From: Pontibacter sp. HSC-14F20
GTDB taxonomy: Bacteria; Bacteroidota; Bacteroidia; Cytophagales; Hymenobacteraceae
Assembly (NCBI RefSeq): GCF_019599265.1
Contig: NZ_JAHZTC010000004.1
Span: 124,001-188,000 of the forward strand
DNA length: 64,000 nucleotides
Direction: 5' to 3'
Positions 1-6,744 of the stretch are shown in pieces. Every line of letters begins with the position of its first letter. Positions within the stretch are counted from its first letter, which is position 1. Below the pieces are notes generated by a model. That model was not told the DNA's origin, made no database searches, and was given only the letters and a program-made list of their open reading frames with translations. The position numbers and the translations under genes were made by a program.

Positions 1-247
1 TGCCAACCTCATCAAGCTCAGCCGTCAGGAGAAGGCCGCTGCTTTGTTGGCCGCCAAATCGCTGGGGCTGGGCGTGGCCGGTGTAGATATGCTGCAGTCC
101 AAACGCGGACCGCTCATTTTGGAAGTGAACTCCTCGCCGGGGCTGCAAGGTATAGAGAAGGCAACCAATAAAGACATCGCTTCTAAAATAATTGAGTACG
201 TAGAAGGGCTGGTGCAGAAGAAGAAGGCCAAACGAGTAAACGAATAG
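1..247 (+). CDS. rimK: RimK-type ATP-grasp ligase, C-terminal fragment (5' end outside window)
   Basis: The last 81 codons of an ATP-grasp ligase enter from the left edge, with the reading frame starting at base 2. The fragment carries the segment GVAGVDML, then [16 protein letters not shown], which is the metal- and nucleotide-binding end of the RimK family (E and N ligands in EVNSSPG). RimK adds glutamate residues to the C-terminus of ribosomal protein S6; other RimK-like ligases make related amide bonds. The Lys-rich tail is not diagnostic. The stop is followed after one base by the start of the zinc hydrolase gene, so the two are almost certainly one operon. Family assignment is secure; the exact substrate is inferred. 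Confidence 0.9.
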   Translation, partial: ANLIKLSRQEKAAALLAAKSLGLGVAGVDMLQSKRGPLILEVNSSPGLQGIEKATNKDIASKIIEYVEGLVQKKKAKRVNE

Positions 248-248
248 C

Positions 249-1190
249 ATGCCTGAAACCATTAAGATCAACGGTGTAAGTATAGACCGTGGAGAGAAAG
301 TGCTTACCCGGCTTGTTATCTCGAAACTCCCCAGCGGTACTGTTATCGATATTCCGGTTTATGTGTTTCGCTCGGTGCATGACGGACCAGTCCTTTTGCT
401 GATGGCCGGTATGCACGGCGACGAGGTGAACGGCACAGAGATCATCCGCCGCATGATCACAAAAAAAATGCTGTACCCGCTCAAAGGTACTATCATTGCG
501 GTGCCCATTTTGAACATCTATGGCTTCCTGAACTTTTCGCGCGACGTGCCCGATGGCAAAGACGTGAACCGCAGCTTTCCCGGGAACAGGGAAGGTTCGC
601 TGGCAAGCCGTGTGGCGCACCGTTTTATGAAAGAAGTGATGCCTTTTATTGACTACGGCGTGGATTTCCATACAGGTGGCTCCAGTCGGGGTAACTACCC
701 GCAGATACGCTGTGTGCTGGCCGAACCTAAAAATCAACAATTGGCCGAGGCCTTTGCTGCGCCTTTCACACTAAATGCATCCCATCGACAGGGCTCGCTC
801 CGAAAGGAAGCTGCTAAACTAGGCAAACATATTCTGGTATATGAAACCGGTGAGTCGCTTCGCTTCGATGAGCGAGGTATAGCAACAGGTATAGAGGGCA
901 CTTTGCGCTTGATGCACCACCTGGGTATGGGTACTTCAGCGCCTGCTCCGACAGAGCCGACCACCATTTGCATGAAGGATATTTGGGTGCGCGCCAAAAA
1001 TGCGGGCCTGTTCCGAAGCCATGTGCAGGAAGGGGGCTATGTGAAAAAAGGTCAGGTAGTAGGCACGATCACGGATCCGTACGGCGAAATGGAAGTGCGC
1101 CTGAACGCCCCGGCTGCCGGTTACATAGTAGGCCTCAATAACATGCCCGTCGTGAACCAGGGAGATGCCTTAATGCACATTGCTTTTTAA
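249..1190 (+). CDS. Succinylglutamate desuccinylase/aspartoacylase-family zinc hydrolase
   Basis: A 313-residue M14-fold amidohydrolase. The zinc-site motifs are visible: GMHGDEVNG (His56 and Glu59), DVNRSFPG near residue 105 and VDFHTGG (His141); YETGES near 197-202 probably supplies the catalytic Glu. The C-terminal 80 residues form a small beta domain of the type seen in AstE/AspA proteins, with VREGGYVKKGQ-like lipoyl-fold character (here HVQEGGYVKKGQ). Family members remove acyl or amino-acid groups from N-acyl amino acids. Placement one base after rimK suggests it acts in the same process, perhaps trimming glutamate or another RimK product, but that is inference. The substrate cannot be read from sequence. 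Confidence 0.85.
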   Translation: MPETIKINGVSIDRGEKVLTRLVISKLPSGTVIDIPVYVFRSVHDGPVLLLMAGMHGDEVNGTEIIRRMITKKMLYPLKGTIIAVPILNIYGFLNFSRDVPDGKDVNRSFPGNREGSLASRVAHRFMKEVMPFIDYGVDFHTGGSSRGNYPQIRCVLAEPKNQQLAEAFAAPFTLNASHRQGSLRKEAAKLGKHILVYETGESLRFDERGIATGIEGTLRLMHHLGMGTSAPAPTEPTTICMKDIWVRAKNAGLFRSHVQEGGYVKKGQVVGTITDPYGEMEVRLNAPAAGYIVGLNNMPVVNQGDALMHIAF

Positions 1191-1198
1191 GGTATAGT

Positions 1199-1617
1199 TG
1201 TCTCGTCCTGATATAAGTTGACGGGTTTGAGACGAAGTTACTTTTTAAGTTGAGACCTCCAATGCGTTTGTGTTGGAGGTTTTCTTTTTCCACTGTTTTA
1301 CCTCTAGTTTCTGCTGGGCGTGCATCTGCTCAGGTGTCAGGAAATGACACGGAAGGTGGGAAATGGCACGAGAGGTGGGGCCTGCGGGTGTTGTAGATGC
1401 TCACTGCCTGAGCTATCACCTGCACTGCCTCCAGGTGGTGGGCAAAGCCCCGCTCGAGGGCAAACACATCCTTCAGAATACCGTTCACCCGCTCGGCCAC
1501 CGCGTTCTGGTAGGGGACGTACTTTTGAGTCATGCTCGGCTTTATCCGGGCCTTTTTTCTCTGCTGCTTTTTCCATATAAGGTTGATTTTAGTGTCAACC
1601 TATTTCAGGACGGGGCA
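1199..1617 (-). mobile_element. dIS copy 1: 419-bp internally deleted IS3-family derivative
   Basis: Both ends match the terminal inverted repeats of the intact IS3-family element at 51596-52947 (TG...CA termini, core CGTCCTRAWWTARGTTGAC in the same order). The element is flanked by a 3-bp direct repeat AGT (1196-1198 and 1618-1620), the IS3-family signature. Read on the minus strand it keeps the first few orfA codons, then jumps to the last ~90 codons of orfB (NAVAERVNG with the catalytic Glu), so about 0.93 kb including most of both orfs is missing. It cannot encode a transposase. The same deletion and a shared ~20-bp internal duplication occur in copy 2 at 14812-15230. Confidence 0.88.
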
Positions 1618-1672
1618 AGTAGATAAAAAAACACAGTTCATCCCGAAGTTTAGGAATGGGATGAAACATAAG

Positions 1673-1715
1673 AACCTCCTGTTTTGTGGTTGTATGACCA
1701 TTAAAACAGGAGGTT
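1673..1715 (+). promoter_or_regulatory. Hairpin masking the transposase ribosome-binding site
   Basis: AACCTCCTGTTTT (1673-1685) pairs perfectly with AAAACAGGAGGTT (1703-1715) over 13 bp. The right arm contains AGGAGG immediately upstream of the ATG at 1719, so an RNA reading in from outside would fold the Shine-Dalgarno sequence away. This kind of protection against impinging transcription is known for several insertion sequences; its function here is inferred from position. Confidence 0.6.
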
Positions 1716-1718
1716 TTT

Positions 1719-2569
1719 ATGTTTACTACTTCTAAAAACGCATCTTCCGCGCCTGAGGTTCTCTCCCAGGCCCGTTTTTTCTCCCACCGCCTGGAGGATT
1801 TCCTCGCTCCCTTCCTGGTGCAGCTCGACCGGCTGCTGGACCACCGCCTTGTTTTGACCTTCCAGGCCCTGTGCCAGGCACTGGTGCGCCACCGCAGCCG
1901 CTCCTCGGGCCTGCTTTTGAGCGAGCTGGGCGGGGTGCTGCTCTCCCCCCACAAGGCGCCGGCCGGCACCAAGCGCCTCTCCAACCTGCTGCGCAGCCAG
2001 AACTGGTCCTCGGAGGTGATCGCCGACTACCTGGGCCATCAGGCCCGGCAGTATGTGGAGCGGCTGCTGGCCGCAGAGCGCGAGCTGCCCCTCTTGCTCT
2101 GGGACGAGAGCGTGCAGGAGAAGACGGAGCGTCTCAAAAGCCAGGGCCTGTGCGCCGTGCGAAGTGTCAAAGCCAAGCGAGCCCTGCGCATCAAGCCCGG
2201 TTATTGCTCACCAATGAGGAGGTGCACACGGATCGGGACGCCTGGCGGTTGGTCTTTGCCTACGCCCGCCGCTGGCAGGTCGAGCAGGCCTTCTGCTTCA
2301 ACAAGGCAGAGATGGGCATGGAGAGCTGCAGGCTCTGGTGCTGGGACAATAGAATGAAACTCTTGCAGATCGTCACGCTCGTCTACGCCTTCCTGCTCTC
2401 GCTGCTGGAAAAGGAGCTGCGCCAGGCCGTCTCCAACCTGCTCCGGCAGGGCTGCCATAGAACAGGAAAGCGGTGCAGGAAAACTCCCACACCGCTTTAC
2501 CGCATCCGCCTGGCCCTGGCCAACCTCTGGAATCTGCTCTACTTATCCCTGATTCAAACTCCGGGATGA
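1719..2569 (+). pseudogene. IS4-family transposase, deleted in the middle and out of frame
   Basis: The first part (1719 to about 2200) encodes about 160 residues of a transposase N-terminal region up to LLLWDESVQEKTE, where the first catalytic Asp of the DDE triad would sit, and RIKPGYC. The reading then continues only in another frame, from LLTNEEVHTDRD to the stop at 2569. This second part carries YARRWQVEQAFCFNK, an exact Y-x2-R-x3-E-x6-K signature of IS4-family transposases. The segment that should hold the second Asp is absent, so several hundred bases are deleted at about 2200. The product would be inactive. Confidence 0.85.
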
Positions 2570-2597
2570 TTCATGTTTTTGTTTAGGTAGGTATATC

Positions 2598-3089
2598 TTA
2601 AAATACGTAGCGCACGTGCAGGGCAGAATCCCAGAAACCGCCGCCGCGCGGTATGTTGATGTATGGCTTGATGTCGGCACCGATTGTAAACGGAATATCG
2701 CGGATGTAATACTCCAGACCAAGTACGCCGTCGATACCTAGGCCAACCACATGGTCATCGTGGTAATGTTTGTGGCCGTGGTCATAGTAGTGGCGACCCT
2801 CGTGGAAGCCTACGTGACCACCCAGACCATAGTACCATTGCAATCCTCTGGCGTTGAAAGCCGGAGCGTGCTTTTCGTAAAGTACCGTGATCACGGCGCC
2901 TCTGTGGCGGAAGTTGGTGCTTAGGATGCCCTCGATGGCAGCGTCACTTTTAATGAAATGCTTGATAGTAAGGCCTGAAGCTACACCGCCTCTGAAACCT
3001 ATACCTGTTTTGTACTCCTGTGCATTGGCACCAAAAGCAAGCGTCATCACCAAAGCTAAGGTAAAACCGACGCGGAGAAATGTTTTCAT
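2598..3089 (-). CDS. Small outer-membrane beta-barrel-like protein with His-rich loop
   Basis: A 163-residue exported protein. A signal peptide ends near FGANAQ (residue 24). The rest alternates short hydrophobic strands and ends in an aromatic residue (HVRYVF), as small outer-membrane barrels do. Residues 92-113 form a loop with eight histidines plus aspartates (HYYDHGHKHYHDDH), which could bind metal or be a charged extracellular loop. It stands alone, with its own promoter-like box upstream (TATTTTTG at 3149-3156, minus strand) and the IS4 remnant just downstream. No specific function is recognised. Confidence 0.75.
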   Translation of the reverse strand: MKTFLRVGFTLALVMTLAFGANAQEYKTGIGFRGGVASGLTIKHFIKSDAAIEGILSTNFRHRGAVITVLYEKHAPAFNARGLQWYYGLGGHVGFHEGRHYYDHGHKHYHDDHVVGLGIDGVLGLEYYIRDIPFTIGADIKPYINIPRGGGFWDSALHVRYVF

Positions 3090-3148
3090 TGTTCTATAAA
3101 AAAAGTTATATCCAGCTTGCCAGACAGGTACGTCCAGCTGGCAGGCTG

Positions 3149-3156
3149 CAAAAATA
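3149..3156 (-). promoter_or_regulatory. Bacteroidota -7 box (TATTTTTG) of the small barrel gene
   Basis: The minus strand reads TATTTTTG, a full match to the Bacteroidota -7 consensus TAnnTTTG, about 60 bp before the start at 3089. No clear TTG is seen 19 bp further upstream, so this is a moderate call. Confidence 0.4.
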
Positions 3157-3203
3157 GAACTTCTTCTGTTCGAAAAAACTAATATTTACTTTTTTCACAA
3201 ATT

Positions 3204-3983
3204 TTAACCCGATTGCTTGTACGATTGCAGGTAGGCTGTCTTGGATGTTCGCCGCCCGATTAGCTTGAAAAACGTGATAAACTTCTCTTTATCAAGTTCT
3301 AATGCTTTAGCAAAGGCATCTTCCTCATTTGAGTTCCGGTAGTCCTTTATGTATTGTTCACGCACAAGCCCGGCTTCATTCAGTTCGGCGGCAGCTTCAA
3401 TCTCAACCAGCCCGGTTTTCTCCCAAAGCCTACGCCACCAATCGATGGTGTGAATAAAGTACCAATAGTTCTGATAATCTTCTTGTAGAAATTCGGGTAC
3501 CTGGCTACGGCTTTCGATCTCTTCTGAAAAGCATACGTCCACGATGGCGATCTGCCCCTCGGGTTTGATGAAGCGGGCAATGTAAGGCAGGTACTTCTCG
3601 TCGGTGCCGAAATAGGTATAGGAGTCTACGACAATCACGGCATCAAAGTACTCCTCAGGAAAGGGGAGCGAGCGGGCCTCCATCTCCAGCGGAAAAACCT
3701 TGTCTTCGCAGCCTTCACTACAAATACGCTCATAATTGTCGCTGGCGGACACAGCCTCGTCGACGGCCCAGACCGTTACGCCGAACTCCATGGCCAGAAA
3801 AATAGAGCTGATGGCTTTGCCGCAGCCGAGGTCGAGTACGCGCATGCCGGGTTTCAGGTGGAGGGACTTGGTGAGGCTCTCGAGGTTGAAGAGTACGTTT
3901 TCGCCCATAGAATGCTTGCGCACCCACTCCGGGTCATATTGTGAAGTTTTGGGAAAGGCACGGCGCAGGCTTTTGTTTGGCAT
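3204..3983 (-). CDS. Class I SAM-dependent methyltransferase
   Basis: A 259-residue soluble enzyme. Motif I is VLDLGCGKA (about residues 49-57), followed by an acidic ribose-binding residue in WAVDEA and the segment FDAVIVVDSYTYFG as motif II. The family moves a methyl group from S-adenosylmethionine to a small molecule or macromolecule; the C-terminal ~90 residues, which normally set substrate choice, do not point to a known class. It lies on the minus strand 56 bp downstream of the neighbouring dehydrogenase-like gene and may be cotranscribed with it. The substrate is unknown. Confidence 0.8.
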   Translation of the reverse strand: MPNKSLRRAFPKTSQYDPEWVRKHSMGENVLFNLESLTKSLHLKPGMRVLDLGCGKAISSIFLAMEFGVTVWAVDEAVSASDNYERICSEGCEDKVFPLEMEARSLPFPEEYFDAVIVVDSYTYFGTDEKYLPYIARFIKPEGQIAIVDVCFSEEIESRSQVPEFLQEDYQNYWYFIHTIDWWRRLWEKTGLVEIEAAAELNEAGLVREQYIKDYRNSNEEDAFAKALELDKEKFITFFKLIGRRTSKTAYLQSYKQSG

Positions 3984-4038
3984 AGGTATAATATAGATAT
4001 AGAATGCCTTGCAGCTTACGCGTCAGGTATAGAGAGGG

Positions 4039-4704
4039 TTAGCGGCCTAACCGTTCTATTTCATCGGACAGGTATACCTTGTCGGTTTTCAGGTCTTGCG
4101 CAGCGACACGCAGCATAGCGCTGGCCACAGTCTCTGCCTGAATGGGGCGGAATTTGCGCAAAGGGCCGAACATGATTTTAGAAAGCGGCTTCATGATCCG
4201 GGCACTAATCTCCTCGCCGGTACGATGCTCATCGCGCTCGCCTAACAGAAGCGAAGGCCTGAAAATCTGCAGCGACTGAAAACCCAGCGCCCGAACATCA
4301 CGCTCCATTTTACCTTTCACGCGGTTGTAGAACATGCGGGACCTGGCATCGGCGCCCATCGACGAAACCACCAGAAACTGACTGGCATTGCGGCGCAGCG
4401 TAATCTCAGCCAACTGGGTGACATAGGTATGGTCTACTTTGTAGAAAGCTTCTTTGCTCCCCGCTTTTTTGATGGTAGTGCCCAAACAGCAGAACACATC
4501 GTCGGCGGCCAGTTCGGAGGCACTTTTCTTGAGGTTGTCGAAGTCGACGATTTGCTGGTCGAGCTTGGGGTGAATGATGGCGAGTTCGCGGCGGCCAACA
4601 GAGATCACCTGGCTGTAGCGGTCGCTTTGCAGGAGCATACGCAGCAGGTGACTGCCAACCAAGCCGCTGGCGCCGGCAATCAGTGCGGTTCGGGTTCGGT
4701 GCAT
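4039..4704 (-). CDS. NAD(P)H-binding Rossmann protein (HTATIP2/YbjT-like atypical SDR)
   Basis: A 221-residue Rossmann-fold protein with GASGLVGSHLL at residues 10-20 (GxxGxxG dinucleotide site). The middle contains FCCLGTTIKKAGSKEAF and the YxxxK pair in FYNRVKGKME, both characteristic of the TIP30/HTATIP2-like atypical short-chain dehydrogenases. The C-terminal half (PSLLLGER, FRPIQAETVASAM) fits the same group. These proteins bind NADPH, but bacterial members have no settled reaction. The start at 4704 gives a normal N-terminal beta strand directly before the glycine motif. Confidence 0.8.
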   Translation of the reverse strand: MHRTRTALIAGASGLVGSHLLRMLLQSDRYSQVISVGRRELAIIHPKLDQQIVDFDNLKKSASELAADDVFCCLGTTIKKAGSKEAFYKVDHTYVTQLAEITLRRNASQFLVVSSMGADARSRMFYNRVKGKMERDVRALGFQSLQIFRPSLLLGERDEHRTGEEISARIMKPLSKIMFGPLRKFRPIQAETVASAMLRVAAQDLKTDKVYLSDEIERLGR

Positions 4705-4847
4705 GGAGGTTTGCGTTTCGCTCAGTTACGTGAATCTCCGCCACATAGGTTAATAAATGCGGAGCTTTCCTGTAAATAATCCTGTTGCGGCTGTTTTCGT
4801 TTTGAAATTAGCCTTCATTGCAGCGCTACAGTACAATCTATTGCAGC

Positions 4848-5699
4848 TTATTCGTCGCCTTTCAACCGGATGTGATCTGTGTCTATTTCAATTTTACCTT
4901 CTTTGTACAAACCTCCGATTGCTTTCTTGAACACCTTTTTGCTCATACCCAGCATACGGTATACCTCTTCCGGGCTGCTTTTGTCAGACAGTGGCAAATA
5001 GCCTTTGGCCGCTTCCAGTACTTCCATTACTTTGTCCGCCGCCTCGTTGGATTCGCTCATGCCAGTTGTGCCCGGCTTGCGCAGTGTCACGTCAATCTTA
5101 TTGTCCGGACGGATGGTCTTGATATAACCGCGCACCTTGTCGCCCATGTGTAGCTCCTTGAATACCTCATTTTTATAGAGCATGCCCATGTAGCGATTGT
5201 TGATAATCACTTTAATACCGATTTCCGTAAAGCCGGCTACCAGCAAATCCACTTCTTCGTGCTCGGTCAGTTCGTTTGGCGCTTCATCATTATGCAGGTA
5301 TTTGCCCAGTTTGGTTGTGCCTACAATGCGGTCAGAGGTTTCGTCGAGGTATACATACACGCAGTACTTACGGCCGGGGCGCATTTTATCTTTCTGATTG
5401 TGCAGTGGCACAAGCAGGTCTTTCTCAAGGCCCCAATCCAGAAAGGCGCCGAAGTCGGTGCTGTCTTTACACATCAGGCAGGCGAACTCGCGCACGGTGG
5501 CATGTGGCGTCAGGTTAGTGGCAATCACACGGTCTTCGGAGTCGCGGTAAACGAATACGCGTACCTTATCGCCTACTTTGGCGCCTTCAGGTATATACTT
5601 GCGTGGCAGCAGGATGTCGCCGTCTTCAGAGGTCAGGTACATGCCGAAGTCCACTTCGCGTGCTATTTCCAGTTCGTTGTAATGGCCGAGGTCTACCAT
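4848..5699 (-). CDS. CvfB/YitL-like S1 RNA-binding protein
   Basis: A 283-residue protein made of consecutive OB-fold S1 domains, a charged linker and a C-terminal winged helix. S1-type segments start at EVDFGMYLTSEDGDILLP (about residue 16) and CKDSTDFGAFLDWGLEKDLLVP; a third region ends with TIRPDNKIDVTLRKPG. The last 60 residues (SPEEVYRMLGMSKKVFKKAI, then LYKEGKIEI) match the winged helix of Staphylococcus CvfB and Bacillus YitL. CvfB binds RNA and affects virulence gene expression in S. aureus; the role here is presumably RNA binding. Stand-alone gene with AGGTATAG words in its leader. Confidence 0.85.
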   Translation of the reverse strand: MVDLGHYNELEIAREVDFGMYLTSEDGDILLPRKYIPEGAKVGDKVRVFVYRDSEDRVIATNLTPHATVREFACLMCKDSTDFGAFLDWGLEKDLLVPLHNQKDKMRPGRKYCVYVYLDETSDRIVGTTKLGKYLHNDEAPNELTEHEEVDLLVAGFTEIGIKVIINNRYMGMLYKNEVFKELHMGDKVRGYIKTIRPDNKIDVTLRKPGTTGMSESNEAADKVMEVLEAAKGYLPLSDKSSPEEVYRMLGMSKKVFKKAIGGLYKEGKIEIDTDHIRLKGDE

Positions 5700-6066
5700 A
5701 ATAAGGTATTGCGTTAGGTATAGAATGTTGCAAATATAGCGAAACCATTTCAGGTATAGCCTGTAGGTTTCAGTCGCTTTTCTTATACCTGATTATACCT
5801 GTAAAGATGCAAAACAGCACCAGCTTTTTCGGCGGCTATACCTGTCGGGCTGGGGCTTTACTGGCAAGAGGCAGTTGCCAGGTATAGCAGCTTAAAACAA
5901 AACAGGCAGCCACCATGGGCTGCCTGTTACTGCATGTCAAATAGCACTTAACTTCACCGGAAGGGATAGCAACACGCTCAACCAAAGTAAATTAGCGAGC
6001 AGGCTATACCTGAAAGTCCTTTGTCTTTTGTTAAAGAATTCTTTAGTCCGGATGGCCGCTTATACC
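5700..6066. other. Intergenic region with clustered AGGTATAG/CTATACCT words
   Basis: Between the divergent ends of cvfB-like and dps genes I see no coding region. The 300 bases from 5715 hold at least seven copies of GGTATA or its complement (for example 5752, 5789, 5800, 5841, 5880, 6004, 6061) plus the dps terminator hairpin. See the finding on this word. Confidence 0.6.
5891..5928 (-). terminator. Rho-independent terminator of dps
   Basis: On the minus strand an 11-bp stem, AACAGGCAGCC with GGCTGCCTGTT (5901-5911 and 5918-5928), is followed by the T-rich tail TTTTGTTTTAA. It sits 140 bp beyond the dps stop codon. Confidence 0.65.
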
Positions 6067-6681
6067 TTAGGATTTTGCTTTGGCCTTTTTTGTGGCTTTG
6101 CCGTTTTGCCCTTTGGCTGGCTGATCATCTTCTTCCATGATGTCATCAGGTCTGGCGATCAGTCCGATGGACAGGCCGTCTTCGCCCAGGAAGTGTTCGA
6201 TGTGGTGGCAACGATCCTCTGTTTTGAGCAGGATGCCCTCCAGCAATGCCTTGGTCGCGAAATCTTCCTGCTCAAAAGCTTTTTTGATGGATTTGCGCAG
6301 TTCCAGCACGATTGTCTTTTCGTCTTCCATGTCTTTTTTGAGCATCTCGCGGATGCGGAACACGCCTTCTTCCTCGTGTTCGATATAAGAAAGCTCCAGC
6401 TGTTTGGCCGGATGGCAGGTAGGGCAGTAGCCCATCACGGTGAGGCGCTCGGCAATGGCATCGTACTGCTCGTGAATCTGAGTATAGTGCTCCTCAAAAA
6501 ACAGGTGCAGGTCACGGAACTGCGGACCTTCTACCATCCAGTGGTGCTTGTGGTATTGGTTATACAGGGTGATGAAAGACGACAAGTGACGGTCCAATTC
6601 GTTGGCCATAGCCGTTGCAGTCGTTTTTGACAGCCCGACCGGGTTGCCTTCATATTCTGATTTTTCTCTTAGCTTTTCCAT
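6067..6681 (-). CDS. dps: Dps-type DNA-protection ferritin
   Basis: A 204-residue four-helix protein of the Dps family. The ferroxidase segment is clear: YHKHHWMVEGPQF (residues 43-55) followed by RDLHLFFEEHY (57-66), giving the inter-subunit His, Asp and Glu ligands. Dps dodecamers oxidise and store iron using hydrogen peroxide and shield DNA in starved or stressed cells. After the ferritin core there is an unusual charged tail: an acidic stretch MEEDDQ, then a Lys/Ala-rich end (KATKKAKAKS) likely to bind DNA. It is about 40 residues longer than a minimal Dps because of this tail. A terminator follows downstream. Confidence 0.92.
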   Translation of the reverse strand: MEKLREKSEYEGNPVGLSKTTATAMANELDRHLSSFITLYNQYHKHHWMVEGPQFRDLHLFFEEHYTQIHEQYDAIAERLTVMGYCPTCHPAKQLELSYIEHEEEGVFRIREMLKKDMEDEKTIVLELRKSIKKAFEQEDFATKALLEGILLKTEDRCHHIEHFLGEDGLSIGLIARPDDIMEEDDQPAKGQNGKATKKAKAKS

Positions 6682-6744
6682 GTTCAGGGTTTGTTGAATT
6701 ACTCTAACAGTGTACCCCGATCAGCTTAAAAGGATACAGGAATT

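Larger units (their letters stand above)
1621..2588 (+). mobile_element. Internally deleted IS4-family element
   Basis: Imperfect terminal inverted repeats are visible: left end around 1626-1650 reads AAAAACA, three variable bases, then TTCATCCCGAAGTTT; the right end around 2556-2586, read in reverse complement, gives AAAAACA, three bases, ATCATCCCGGAGTTT. Between them lies a broken transposase gene. I could not define a target duplication, so the outer boundaries are approximate. It starts only a few bases after dIS copy 1, so two insertions have landed side by side downstream of the zinc hydrolase gene. Confidence 0.75.

Noticed and set aside
183..740. 185-codon open frame on the minus strand
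   Set aside because: Fully antisense to the zinc hydrolase gene, with no family pattern.
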